From the NCBI RefSeq assembly GCF_010093815.1, contig NW_022985567.1:521367-585366 (forward strand): DNA of 64,000 bases, given 5' to 3'. A model generated the notes under the pieces. The model saw only the letters and a program-made list of their open reading frames with translations. It was not told the origin of the DNA and searched no databases. The stretch comes from Pseudovirgaria hyperparasitica. Taxonomy: Eukaryota > Ascomycota > Dothideomycetes > Acrospermales > Acrospermaceae. Each line of letters begins with the position of its first letter. Positions within the stretch are counted from its first letter, which is position 1. Below are positions 1-11,695 of the stretch, one piece after another. Position numbers and translations under genes: made by a program.

Positions 1-1098
1 CATCTCACGCCGCTCCATGATTTGGCGTGCTTTTTCAAGGGAATATCGACCGTCCATGCCTGCATCTTTGAGCATACCCTTCAAATGACTGATCTTTGCT
101 TTTGGCGTCACATATGGTTGAAGCTCCTTCCACCACATTTTTCGAATACCACATTTGACTAGCCACCCTTGTAGTCGTTTGATTTCAGCATCATTGGGAT
201 CTAAGTCGTCCTTGGCTTTGCTTGCCTTCCTAGCACCCTTCGCTGGCTTTTCTGATCGGGTCGCCTTGGTATGTGCGGTATTTCTACCTTTCTTCTTTGC
301 CGGTGGTTCATCGAGGACATCTGACAGCTCGCTCTCAGAGTCTACGGCAGCACTCTTCGAGTATGTAGGTGGCGTTTTCTTGGCATTGTTTACAGGCGAA
401 GGCTCATCAGGGACCTCTGAGAGCTCACTTTCCGAATTTACGGTGGTCTTTTTTGGGTCTTTCGGCCCATTCTTCGTAAGATTCTTCATGAGCTGGGATT
501 CACCAAGGGCATCGGGCAGCTCGCTTTCGGGGTCAGTAGCATCTGTCTTCGGTTTTGTCTCCTCTAAATGCTCTCCATCGCTGTCATCTCCAGCTTCCGA
601 TAGCGGACTGGTTTCCTCCTCTTCGTCAGCTTCGGACTCTGATGCGACAACTTTTCTCCTCTTTCGTGGTTCCTGTCTAGTAGCAGGAGAGGCGCGTTTC
701 ACGCGACTTTTGAGCTTTCCATCGATTGAAGGTTTTGTTTTCGGTTTCTGACTTCTCTTGGACTGTGGTATTGGCCTCACATCGTCCCGTTCTTCGCTGT
801 CTCCCGCTTGCTGCTCGTCTTGCCTGGTCTGCTCTTCATATTAGCGCAGGTATCTTTGCGGAAGTCGTGGCTGATGACGTACTACTTCTGCTTCTATGAA
901 CTCCTTGCTTCGATTCTTCCAAAGACCTTCTTTCAGATAGCCAGCCGGAAGACCTAACTGCGATTCAGCGGCAGCTCGCATCCGTTTGACCGTGAGCTCG
1001 TCATGGTTCCCAGCCTTGAATATACTGGTGATTGCACTCTTCAGGGCAGTGCGGATCTGATCATCAGAGACTGATACACGATCCTCAGAGTCGGACAT
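1..1098 (-). CDS. DEK C-terminal domain protein, putative chromatin/transcription regulator (3' end outside window)
   Basis: Coding parts are 883-1098 and 1-828, joined across a 54-nt intron at 829-882 (GTACGT donor, GCTAAT branch, CAG acceptor, phase 0). The first 70 or so residues fit the DEK_C fold, a small helical DNA-binding domain (DQIRTALKSAITSIF, then LTVKRMRAAAESQLGLP). After it comes a long Lys/Glu/Ser-rich linker with near-repeats of SESELSxVxDEP. The last visible part is a conserved block (RLQGWLVKCGIRKMW ... HLKGMLKDAGMDGRYS) that I associate with fungal proteins annotated as transcriptional regulators. The layout suggests a nuclear DNA- or histone-binding protein. The stop codon lies beyond position 1. 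Function is inferred from the domain only. Confidence 0.8.
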
Positions 1099-2280
1099 CA
1101 GGATTATGAAGGTTATCAGAGAAGGTAGCTACGCGTGGCTGATGCGATGTCTTTACGTGCGGGGCTTACAACATAACGCGAATGTGGGTCGCGGGAAGCG
1201 GCGCGCATCGCGGATAGATTGATGGATCATGAGTGGCAGGATTAGCGCCTGACGTGCCCAACTAATCCTACAAAGAGAACCAAGAATCATAATTAAATTC
1301 AGGAACATGGGGAGGAACTCTATTAATGTCCGGTACTTAATGATCAGTTTGGTTTACAAAGCCATCCCTCGAGAATTTGATTTGTTACTCTCTCTGCTGA
1401 CGCAAATGCGATGGTGGTTCAGCCCGACCCAATTTGGATCCATTGGACTAGGTGCTGGAGCTGGCTACGTCATGGCACCTTTCCAAACTTCCAATGCCTC
1501 TTAGGGCTGGCTACAGCTTGGAAACCATGAAACATGGTTATTATGAGGGACCTAGCCAAATTTTCCCCTTGCCACGAAGCGGACAATTTGTCTCATCTGT
1601 TTGATCGCGGAGCGTTGTCGTGCCAATTAGCCTTGATGCAAGGTCACTGGCCGACAGTAATAATGAGGTGTGGTCACTGATGGAAGATGGAATGATCGTC
1701 CGCACGCAACGGCTGTCTAGCCCAGGTTTTAGGCTGTCCGCAGGCTTAGACAACAGCTGTGCCACCCCCGGCCGGGCCCTGTAACAACGCATGCCCTGGC
1801 TTGGTTGCTATTTTCCCTGCTCTGCGTTTCAAATAGCTCCAAGGAAAGTTCAAGAACCAAGGCCTGTTGCGCTGGCCTCTTGCCATCCCTGCCAAACTTG
1901 GACGCATTCCTGTTGTCATCACCAGCTCAACTATCTGTCCTTCGGACCACTACTAACCTCTTCACCTCTCTGTCTTTACACACTTTCTAACAACTCGTCC
2001 GGAACCTGACAAATCGTTCACCTACCTTATGTTAGGCGAATCTTTCCAAAACAACCAACTCAAGATACTCCACGCTTCGCATACAAACCACCTCATCTCG
2101 CTACGCTGTGTATCTTCATCACCATACTAGATCGATTCGAGAATGCAATAGACTTCTTCACCAATTGCCGCAGCATAACTATATACCCATAGCGACTACA
2201 CGTTTGCGCCCACACTTTAAGTCGATCAAATCCGCATATTCTTCCTCGAGGCTTTACGTAATTACCTATACGCCCTCAAA
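1099..2280. other. Intergenic region, divergent promoters of the DEK_C gene and TPS1
   Basis: About 1.2 kb with no supportable gene. It holds the upstream regions of both flanking genes. An ACGCGT hexamer lies at 1131-1136, 33 bp above the DEK_C start, and one CCCCT (stress-element type) lies near 1565. The 400 bases before TPS1 are pyrimidine-rich, as in a fungal 5' leader. Short open frames here have no recognisable content. Confidence 0.6.
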
Positions 2281-3981
2281 ATGTCTTCCGACGCTACATC
2301 TACCGGTGAAGGTCGCCTGCTCCTCGTTTCCAATCGTCTTCCTATCACAATCAAACGATCCGAGGAAGGAAAATATGATTTCAGCATGTCCTCTGGAGGA
2401 CTTGTCAGTGGTTTGGCAGGTCTAGCGAAGTCCACCAAGTTTCAATGGTATGGGTGGCCGGGAATGGAAGTTCCTGAAAATGAAATTCCTATCCTCACGA
2501 AGCGCTTAAAGGACGAATACGATGCTGTTCCAGTCATGTTGGATGACGAGCTCGCCGATAGGCATTATAATGGCTTCTCAAGTATGAAAGTCTCCATGGA
2601 ATAGTCTGATCTCAGAGCTGATTGAGCGTAGACTCTATTCTTTGGCCGCTTTTCCACTACCACCCAGGTGAGATCACATTCGATGAATCTGCCTGGAACG
2701 CCTACACGGAAGCAAACCGATTGTTTGCGAAAGCTATCGCGAAGGATGTGAAAGATAATGACCTTGTCTGGGTGCATGATTACCATTTGATGTTGCTACC
2801 ATCTATGCTAAGGGAAGAAATTGGAACCACGCGGAAGAATGTCAAGTTCGGCTTCTTCTTGCACACCCCCTTCCCCAGCAGTGAGATCTACCGCATTCTT
2901 CCAGTGCGCAACGAGATCTTGATTGGTGTTCTTCATTGTGACCTTATTGGCTTCCACACTTATGATTACGCCCGTCATTTCCTTAGCAGCTGCTCTAGAA
3001 TTCTGTAAGTATGACGGCTGGAAGTTCATGCACATGTCTGACATTGAGCAGTGGACTGGCAACAACACCTAACGGTGTAGAGTTCCAGGGTAAGATCGTG
3101 ACTGTGGGCGCATTTCCGATCGGCATCGACCCAGAAAAGTTCGAAGAGGGTTTAAAGAAACCAAAGGTTCAAGAGCGCATTGCCACTCTAGAACGTAAGT
3201 TCCAGGGTGTTAAGCTGATCGTCGGTGTCGATCGACTGGACTACATCAAGGGCGTTCCCCAAAAGCTACATGCCTTAGAGGTCTTCCTCACTGAGCATCC
3301 AGAGTGGATAGGCAAGGTTGTACTGGTACAGGTTGCTGTACCCAGCCGACAGGACGTCGAAGAGTACCAAAACCTCCGCGCTGTCGTCAACGAACTCGTC
3401 GGAAGGATCAACGGCAAGTTTGGAACCGTCGAGTTCATGCCTATCCACTTCATGCACAAGTCCGTTTCGTTCGACGAATTGATCGCATTGTATGCTGTCT
3501 CAGATGTTTGTCTCGTTTCCTCTACACGCGACGGTATGAACTTAGTATCGTACGAGTATATCGCCTGTCAACAGAAACGCCACGGTGCAATGATCTTATC
3601 CGAATTCACTGGCGCTGCCCAGAGCTTGAACGGCAGTTTGATCGTGAATCCATGGAACACAGAAGAGCTTGCCGACGCTATTCATGACTCAGTGACCATG
3701 GGAGACGAGCAGCGAGCTTTGAATTACCAGAAACTTGCCAAGTACATTAACAAGTACACTAGGTGAGTTGTTGAAACTCTGGCTCCGTATTTTTGACTAA
3801 CATACGCAGTGCTTGGTGGGGAAAATCTTTCGTCAATGAGCTTGTTCGTATCTCTGAGCAGGCCGACAAGAAACTCAAAGTTCGCACCCTTTCGCTCCCG
3901 GACAGATCAATCAATGATGGCCTCACGAATGTGCCCCAGGCCGTTGGGTCTCCAGTCGTGGAGAAGAAGGCTCTTCCTTGA
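2281..3981 (+). CDS. tps1: Trehalose-6-phosphate synthase (UDP-forming)
   Basis: Exons 2281-2581, 2632-3004, 3052-3762 and 3810-3981 give 518 residues, the usual length for fungal Tps1. The enzyme is a GT20 glycosyltransferase that makes trehalose-6-phosphate from UDP-glucose and glucose-6-phosphate. It is cytosolic, the first step of trehalose synthesis, and in many fungi it also limits hexokinase flux. Visible family motifs are LLLVSNRLP and SSGGLVSGLAG near the N-terminus, HDYHLMLLP (about 149-157), GVDRLDYIKG (283-292) and RDGMNLVSYEY (384-394). All three introns (50, 47 and 47 nt) have GT-AG ends and restore the family sequence exactly. No phosphatase domain is fused. Very secure call. 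Confidence 0.97.
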
Positions 3982-4462
3982 TTTCCTGGATGTCCCTATA
4001 GAATATAAGTTTGCATGAAGGCGTTGAAGGGCCATTCATTAACAGCGAGATGAAGCGTTTCTGCACATGAACCCCTAGAGAGTCTTAAATACTTGTCTAT
4101 TCAAATGAACAACTATTACTAAAACAAAATTTGTAGCGATTGTGCATCTATAAATATGGCAAAACCTGTTCACGTGATTGCGCGATATAGCCGGGATTTG
4201 ACCGGATATCCCCGTGCTTTTCTATGGCACAAGGCAGGATCCGAAGTGCTCTGCGCTCCATGATAAGCGTCGTATCAGCCAAATCATAAAGGTTACAGCG
4301 AAGAAGGTCATTACACCGGTCAATCTGTGGTATTGGACTACGATCAAGAAGCTCCAGCTGATGAAATCAGTCAATCGAGGTACTACTCATATCGTGGCGG
4401 CCATCTAGCTCTACCTCTACGAGCTTTTCTATCAGGCCCGCAGATACCCTTGCTACTGCACA
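3982..4462. other. Intergenic: TPS1 3' region and mS17 promoter
   Basis: 481 bases between two genes on the same strand. The first part is AT-rich (near 4080-4160), as in a 3' untranslated region. I see no further gene or repeat. Confidence 0.5.
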
Positions 4463-5134
4463 ATGCCACCACCAATTTTACATCGCAATTTTAATGGCGT
4501 CGTCGTGTCCGCTGGCAAGATGGACCGCACAGTAAAAGTACGAATAGCAACACAAACGTGGAACAAGAGAGTTAAAAAGGTATGAACTCTAAGGTATCTT
4601 GGAACACTATACAAAGGATCACAGAGCTAAAGCCTACGCTGTTAGCACTTCCCAGATGCAAAACACCACCTTGTCCACGACCCCGCAAACTCCGTCCGCG
4701 AGGGCGACGTTGTATCGATTCAATCTGGTTGGCGCAAAGCCCAACATGTACGGCACGTCGTAACAAAGATTTTAAGTCCTTTCGGTTCGCCGCTGGAGGA
4801 TCGACCACGCTTACCTACGCTTGAGGAGTATCGCGTGGCGAGGGAGAAGTTGAGGCTGGAAAAAGACGTGCGGCAAGCTACGAGAGGCCGTGGGGCAAGT
4901 GTAAAAAGGGTCGCTATAGCGCAGGTGACGGGCATGTTTGACAAATTAGGGGTACAAGAAACAGACGAGTTGAGGAATACTTTGCGGAAAAAGATGAAGC
5001 GGATGAATAAGAAACAAAAGGAGAAAATTCGGGCGATCGGACAAGATGGAGAGATTTTATTGAGGGAGAATCAGGTTGACAGGCTGGTCGCCAATCTCGA
5101 GACACCGCGAAGCGAGGACAAAGTTCACGCGTAA
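4463..5134 (+). CDS. mrps17: Mitochondrial small-subunit ribosomal protein uS17m
   Basis: Exons 4463-4579 and 4646-5134 (66-nt intron, GTATGA donor, phase 0) give 201 residues. The first 100 residues are an S17 OB-fold: FNGVVVSAGKMDRTVKVRI, then HHLVHDPANSVREGDVVSI and RHVVTKILSPFGSPLEDRP. The remainder is a Lys/Arg-rich extension typical of fungal mitochondrial S17, whereas bacterial S17 has only about 85 residues. It binds 16S-type rRNA in the mitochondrial small subunit. The start is the first ATG in the frame; the junction rebuilds the conserved VKK-HFPDAKHHLVHDP stretch. Confidence 0.93.
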
Positions 5135-5420
5135 AGGACTGTGTTTGACATGCAACGAGTAACGCTCTTTGAACAAACATGCCAAGGGCACTCAGTCTGT
5201 AAGATCCTGTACATATACTTGTATGACTAGTCTTTTCATGTAGGTCAATTCTCATGAAGCGTGATTGAGCTCGTTAAGATCAATCAAGTAGCGCTGAACT
5301 GATGCTAAACTAGAAGATATCCCGTTGTCCATTAATTATACCATGAATGCTGACCTCAATATACCGGCGGATCTATTCATAACTCCATGCGTCCAATCAC
5401 TCCCAGAAAAGTAGTCAATC

Positions 5421-6821
5421 TCAAGGGGATACGAAATCGACATCGTCCTGGTCTTCATGATCCGCGGCAAGAATGAAAGGATGCTGGAGCGCCTCATCTG
5501 CCGTTATCCTCTTCTGTGGATCACAATCCAACAGACGCTCCAGAAATCGAATGGCCTCTACTTCTTCTGGGTCGAGCGTTTCTATTCGCTTCCCATTTGC
5601 ATCTTTCTTCGTCCGTTCTGTGCACCACAATATAATCTTCTCGAAACCATATCCATTCTCACTATACGACGGAATGTTCGTCTCAAAGACTTGGCCATGC
5701 ATGATGGCCGCCTCACGTATTCGCTTGCGCCCGAAGACATTTGTCAGCTCGAGCAACGCATCAATGTCATCTGCACTGTGAAAGAATGGGAAGCGTTTGG
5801 CAAGGAGCGTGAGCAGCACTACTCCAACACTCCACATATCGATCGCACAGGTTTGCATTGTACACTTTAAAAGTACCTCAGGGGCCCGAAAACCTCTTGT
5901 TCCAGCCCGATTCGCACGCCGACTCGGTCGTGAATCATTTTTGGGATAACTCGGCTGTTGCTTAGTCCCTTGCGCGGCAGCTTCTTGTTGGTTCGCTGCA
6001 TATATGCTCGTGCGTTGCTTCATCATTCTTTCGTTTGGAGAAAAGGCGCATAGGCAAGTATGCCAATCCGTTCCTTCCCGCTCTGCGAGGCCGAAGTCGA
6101 CCAACACACCACGTGCATGTTCAGGCGAATATAGAAAGTTGGTTGGCTTGATGTCGCGATGGAGAATAGAATGACGATGTACAGAGCTGAGAGCGGTTAT
6201 CAAGCTTTGGAAGTATAGGCGCATATCGTGAATGGACATCTCGCGGAAGTAATCCCGAAAGTCACGGTGCTGGAAGTACGGGAGAATAGCAATGACTTGA
6301 TCTTTATCGCGGAAAGCAGTGATTAGGGGGCACACTGAAGGGCATTTCCTCAAATCGTGTAACAACTCGAGCTCATTGAGGATCCGTATCGGCGAGCTCG
6401 TCGCATAGATCTTCTTTATGGCAACATAATGGGCTCTGCGTCTGGGCTGTCGTTTCTCTTTCCTTCGATTTGGGGTCAAGTACCGGTTATTTTCCTTCTC
6501 TTCGATATCCCAGTCATTTTCGAAGTGGTCGTACAGTAGATCCTCTGCTTTGTATACTGTCGAGAATGTCCCTTCGCCGATTCGATTAATGAGTCTGTAC
6601 TGCTTCGTGATACCCTCGAAGCTGGCTGCAAATCGATCAATGTCTTCCTGAACCAGCTCATCGACCTCTTCCTCATCACTGCCATCGATTGTACATCCAC
6701 TTTCCTGCAGTGGATCCTGACTCTCCTCCATATCGTAATCCGACCCTTCCTCGGACTCATCGTGGAGTACCACCTCTTGCTGCAAATTCCTCGCCATTCG
6801 CGCCTTTACCATTGTATTCAT
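5421..6821 (-). CDS. cdc7: Cdc7-type DDK protein kinase
   Basis: A single exon of 466 residues. Cdc7 with its Dbf4 partner phosphorylates MCM2 and MCM4 to fire replication origins. An acidic N-terminal tail precedes a full kinase domain: glycine loop GEGTFSTVY (82-90), VAIKK lysine at 136, HRDIKPTNFL with catalytic Asp223, DFGLAE (242-247) and RAPEVLLK (312-319). The roughly 65-residue insert between DFG and APE, and the PTNFL in place of PENLL, are Cdc7 hallmarks, as is the early split by a charged insert after the glycine loop. It diverges from CND1 across 428 bp containing a palindromic MluI-type box. Its substrates MCM4 and MCM2 are in the same window. Confidence 0.95.
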   Translation of the reverse strand: MNTMVKARMARNLQQEVVLHDESEEGSDYDMEESQDPLQESGCTIDGSDEEEVDELVQEDIDRFAASFEGITKQYRLINRIGEGTFSTVYKAEDLLYDHFENDWDIEEKENNRYLTPNRRKEKRQPRRRAHYVAIKKIYATSSPIRILNELELLHDLRKCPSVCPLITAFRDKDQVIAILPYFQHRDFRDYFREMSIHDMRLYFQSLITALSSVHRHSILHRDIKPTNFLYSPEHARGVLVDFGLAEREGTDWHTCLCAFSPNERMMKQRTSIYAANQQEAAAQGTKQQPSYPKNDSRPSRRANRAGTRGFRAPEVLLKCTMQTCAIDMWSVGVVLLTLLAKRFPFFHSADDIDALLELTNVFGRKRIREAAIMHGQVFETNIPSYSENGYGFEKIILWCTERTKKDANGKRIETLDPEEVEAIRFLERLLDCDPQKRITADEALQHPFILAADHEDQDDVDFVSP

Positions 6822-7249
6822 GTATGAGAGGAATGAATTTTTGAGCTCAGAAATGAGTTCCCATGATACCGTAACGTGGAGAATGAGAAGTCGAAGAGTG
6901 CGGGGTGTTTGTTTGTGTATTGGCGATGCCGGCTTCCTCCTTTAGCGGTGCCAGACTTAATAGGGGCCAGGTTTTAGGCAAGGACAACTAGAGACACAAG
7001 TCGAGTCACACACATTAAACGACAATCTAGTTTCTTGCTACAATGAACATGTGTGATTGCTGCTGGACGTACCCCCTCCTGCAGCATGCTTTATGACGCG
7101 ACGCGTCGTGGTTGTGCCGAGGTACCTCCGGCGCATAACAATTGTCAACAAACATAGAACGATACCAATCGACAAAGAAGTTCAGACTTACTACGAACTG
7201 TCGACCTCTTCATGGGCAAGCCAGTCGTGGACTGGTTCCAAGATTCAAT
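6822..7249. promoter_or_regulatory. Shared divergent promoter CDC7 / CND1
   Basis: 428 bp between two start codons pointing apart. It contains the perfect 10-bp palindrome CGACGCGTCG at 7099-7108. I see no gene inside; an in-frame extension of CND1 upstream of 7250 is possible but less likely. Confidence 0.7.
7099..7108. promoter_or_regulatory. MluI cell-cycle box (MBF-type site)
   Basis: CGACGCGTCG, with the MCB core ACGCGT at 7101-7106, lies 278 bp above the CDC7 start and 142 bp above the CND1 start. ACGCGT is the known site of the yeast MBF/DSC1 G1/S factor. The same 11-mer GCGACGCGTCG occurs above MCM4. Confidence 0.55.
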
Positions 7250-10200
7250 ATGGCCGACCATGTTGACTTCAACATCTCTGACGTCCTGCGACAATACCAG
7301 ACCGACCCGGCCTCCGTAAACACCCCCGAAGCCCCATCCGAATTAATTGATTGCGAAAACGACCCGGACTCGTTAACTCCTGCAATCGTGAACGGAGCTC
7401 TCAATCCAGTAATAGATGCTATTGCCGAGAATCCTGAAGCAATAACTCGTGCGGCGAATTTTGATACTTTACAATTTCTACTCAAGTGTGTACCAACCAC
7501 TGCTCCAGGATGTACGAATTATATACATGAACCTAACGAAGAACTTTTTCGCAAATCTAGAATCGCCTTGCAAATCCCTCCGACTTCTCTGTCCAAGATC
7601 CTTGACATATTAGTATCTGCTCTGTCTTCGGAGACAGATGCTGCTCACGCTGATTTAGAAGCCGACGAAAGTGATACGGTCCCTCATCATAAACAGTTAC
7701 TTGAAATATATGGATTCTTGCTGCAATGGACGCTTTCTGCAGTTGAGACAAAGGCTGCGGAGAAGTCCGCAGCTGCTCCCCCAGCAAAGGGAAAAGGAGG
7801 GAAGGGTCCGAAGACCAAAGGCGCCAACAGAGATGGTAGTTGGGATTCGACCGCTCAGTTACAAACTGCGTTGGATGTTATGAGTAAGGTGCTGAAGTTG
7901 AAACTTGCAAAGATATTTCACACTACTTCAGAACGTGATACATTCGTTGGTCTGTTTACGAGGCCCGTCTACCTCGTCCTCGAGAGTGAAACAAGAATAA
8001 AGATCAAAGAAACTCGGATGCATGCATTCAGAGTGCTCTGTATCGCGATAAAGCATCATGGTCATGGTTTCGGTAAGACTGACACTTCTTCGTACTCAGG
8101 AGACCTACTAATTTTCAGGCGCTCAAACATCGATCATCCAGAATCTATCGTACTTCGAGCATCTTTCGGAGCCAATGGCAGAATTTTTACATATTCTATA
8201 TGAGCAATACGACTACCCACAACTTGCAGAAGACATTCTTCGGTAAGAGTCCGTCGTATGCGGGTGGTGGTTATGCTAATAAGATACAGAGAATTAAGCG
8301 GCAAGGAATTCAATAGCAATGATCTCAAGGGCCCTAAATCTGTGTCGACGTTCATTACAAAGATCTCTGAACTGGCTCCCCGGCTTGTCATTAAGCAGAT
8401 GACCTTGCTTGCAAAGTTCTTAGACAGTGAAGTACATTTCAAAGATCAAATCATAACGCTGTAACCTGTCTGACATGGCTACAGTCCTACACACTCCGCT
8501 GTGCGATCATTGAAGTATGCGGCAACCTCATCATCATGCTTACAAAACAAGAAGGTTCAGAGCGCAGCGAGCATACAGAAGGACAAATCAATGCATTCTT
8601 CGATGTCCTCGAGGAACGGTTTCTGGATGTAAGCCCTTATTGTAGATGTCGTGCCATTCAAGTGTACACAAAATTGTGTGATATGCTCCCGTTTGGTCTA
8701 TACACGGATCGACGCCAGAATGCTGCTGAATTGGCGGCCCGGAGTCTTGAAGACAAGACCAGCAACGCAAGGAGAAATGCCATAAAACTACTAAGCAAGT
8801 TAATCGAGACCCATCATTTCCGGGCCTTGAAGAATGTAGACGATGGTACCCTCTCACGGCACGGAGACCAACGAAAACCTGGATTTGAGACCAGACTGAG
8901 AAGTATAGAGGCGCAGATAGATGCGTTACGACCTCCTGTAGAGCTTCAGGAAAAATCCTCGGACGTGGATCCCACCCTAAACGCAAGCATGCTGCAAGAC
9001 GCGACCCAAATGGAAGGCATTGAACAACAACCCGAACCAATGACGGCAGAGCAGTTAGCAGCGGCAGCGAAGAAAGCCGAGGAGGAGAAGGAGACCGCAG
9101 AAAAGCTGGAGAATCTCCAAAATTTTAGACGGTATCATCTCGACGCGATAAAGTTTATCGTGGTTGTCGAGGAGGCTTCCGCCACTGTCACTCAATTACT
9201 CTCTTCTAAAAACAAGAGCGAAGTGATCGAAGCCATGGACTTTTTCCAGATTCTAGATGCCTACAAGATCGAAACCGCGAGTGTGGGCATCCGGCGTATG
9301 CTTCGGCTCATTTGGACCAAGGGTAGTAGTGACGAAGGCAAGGGCGTACAAGGACATTTGATCGATGTCTATAAGCATCTCTTCTTCGATGCTCCAGACA
9401 GTTACGATCCCGAGCATGCTGCACTCTTTGTTGCCAACAACATGACAAGTCTCACGTTCGGATCGACTCCTGCCGATCTTACATCCCTAGAACAACTCCT
9501 AAGCACCATGATGAAGGCAGGTTTGATCTCTAGTGCTGTTGTTGACAAACTTTGGCAAATATATAGCGTCTCAAAGAACATCTCCAAGACCCAGCGTCGT
9601 GGTGCCATCATTATCCTTGGCATGCTCGCAGTGGCCGACCCTGATATCATTGTCAAAGAAATGGAGAGATGCTTGAAGGTAGGCCTAGGGGCTTTGGGAC
9701 GTCAAGATCTCGGCCTGGCCAGGTACACATGTGTTGCTCTTCGCAGAATCAACAACCAGGCTCGCAAGTCCGACAAACCCACAGTTGGTTCAAACGCTCC
9801 CCATTTCGCCAAGCTATCGAACGACCATGCAATCTTGATCTGCCTAGCAGCTATGACAGAGATCGTTTCCGACGATAAAGAATGGTTTGGCTTAGCAGAA
9901 CAGGCGATCGGTGCCATCTATGCTCTATCCAAATTTCCAGATGTACTTTGTTCCAACATCATTCGGAGGAAAACGAGATATGTATTTCAGTCCAAAGCTA
10001 CTTCCAGACCTATGTCCCGAGATTCTGATACCGCCATGGATGTCGACGAGCCAGAGACCGCCATGCCTGTTCCACGCGAAGAAGAGAAAGAAGACATAGC
10101 TGAAGAGAAACAGAAGCCTGCAATGGCACTATCTCAATTATTGTTCATTGTTGGGCACGTCGCAATCAAGCAGATCGTCCACCTTGAGCAATGCGAACTA

Positions 10201-11257
10201 GATTTCAAAAAGCGCAAAGCAGAGAAAGAGAAGGCCGCCGAAGCTGCAAAATCTGAGCGACAATCCCTCGCAGCTGTAAATCAATCTCCTAAGAAGAGGA
10301 AACCTGGCGCAAAGAATACTGCTACACCACCCCCAGTCGCTCAGGAAGATAAGGATGAGCTCGACCTGATTGGAAGCACAACAGAGGATGATTTCACCGA
10401 TGCTATTGCCCACATCCGTGAGAGAGAGTTACTGTACGGCGATAAATCCCTTCTCGCAAGGTTTGGCCCCATGGTCGCGGACATATGTGCGAATAATACT
10501 TCATATGCCGACGCTGAGCTCCAGGCCCAAGCCGCTCTGTGTCTTGCAAAGCTCATGTGTGTGAGCAGCCAATACTGCGAGCAGCACCTAGACCTTCTTC
10601 TTACGATCTTAGAGCGTAGCAAGGACGCCACAGTGCGTAGTAACCTCGTTGTAGCGCTTGGTGACATGGCTGTCTGTTTCAACCACCACATCGACGAGAA
10701 TACCGACTTCCTGTACCGTCGCCTCAATGATCCTGATGGCAGTGTGAAGCGTACTTGTCTTATGACTCTAACGTTCTTAATCCTGGCCGGTCAGGTCAAG
10801 GTCAAGGGTCAGCTAGGTGAAATTGCGAAATGTCTCGAGGACGAAGACCGCCGCATCGCCGACATGAGCCGTATGTTTTTCACCGAATTCGCGACGAAAG
10901 ATAATGCTGTGTACAACAATTTCGTCGATGTGTTCAGTCTGCTCAGCTCCGATAGCAGACTAGACGAAGATGCTTTTAAGAAGATCATGAAATTTATCAC
11001 AGGTTTCATCGAGAAGGTATGTCGTGCATCACGCCGCGCTCCAGAAAATATTCGTCGACACAACATCCACTGACATCCTGACGCAGGACAAACACGCCAA
11101 ACAACTCGCTAATAAGCTGGCTTCTCGTTTACCTCGCTGTGAGACAGAGCGACAATGGAATGACGTTACGTATGCTTTAGGCTTGCTACCACACAAAGAC
11201 GAGGAGATTGGCAAGATTGTGACAGAGGGCTTCAAGGTTGTCCAAAGCGCCGCGTAA
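7250..11257 (+). CDS. cnd1: Condensin complex subunit 1 (Cnd1 / CAP-D2 / Ycs4)
   Basis: Exons 7250-8072, 8119-8242, 8290-8431, 8485-11016 and 11087-11257 give 1263 residues. It is the HEAT-repeat subunit of condensin I that helps the SMC2-SMC4 ring compact mitotic chromosomes. The N-terminus MADHVDFNISDVLRQY matches the fungal Cnd1 start, so I chose ATG 7250 over an alternative start further up. Other family stretches are SYTLRCAIIEVCGNLI after intron 3, FLDVSPYCRCRAIQVY, and the C-terminal Cnd1 domain (CLAKLMCVSSQYCEQHL, SNLVVALGDMAVCFNH, DPDGSVKRTCLMTLTFLIL). A Lys/Gly-rich patch sits near residue 185 and acidic or Lys-rich linkers near 930-1050. All four junctions keep frame. Confidence 0.95.
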
Positions 11258-11695
11258 TGATAGCATGGGTACTATGACTGATATGAGCGTTGATCGGAGC
11301 GTTTGAAGCGTTTGGAGTTGGAGGATTTTTCATCAGTGCGGTCTCAGAGGATATGCTCTCATTGCCGGCAGCCATGGTTTGTGTTTTATGACAGCATCAA
11401 GTGGTGTTTTGTGTTTTTGTTCGCTGTTTCGCTCACTTGTTTTGGTATACGCGAGGGAGCTTCCTCCAACGCATATGCATTCACTGTCAATGTTCGAATA
11501 GAGATTCTGTCAATTCATCATGGCCCTATAATGGTGGCTTACACAATAACCACATACAGACGCCATCAGTCATTAATCGTTAATCCCAGCCTAGTTCCAT
11601 GGTCCTTATGTACATGAAGCCTCTTTCTGCTTCAAATTTGACGTAGCGGTACCACGCCGTCGTACAAAACCAATGCTCCCAGATGCACTTCTAGA
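11258..11695. other. Intergenic, convergent 3' regions
   Basis: 438 bases between the 3' ends of CND1 (+) and the inhibitor gene (-). It is T-rich, as expected for 3' untranslated sequence, and shows no gene. Confidence 0.5.

Noticed and set aside
155-751. Ser-rich open frame on the plus strand
   Set aside because: It is antisense to the low-complexity linker of the DEK_C gene, which has splice support and conserved ends.
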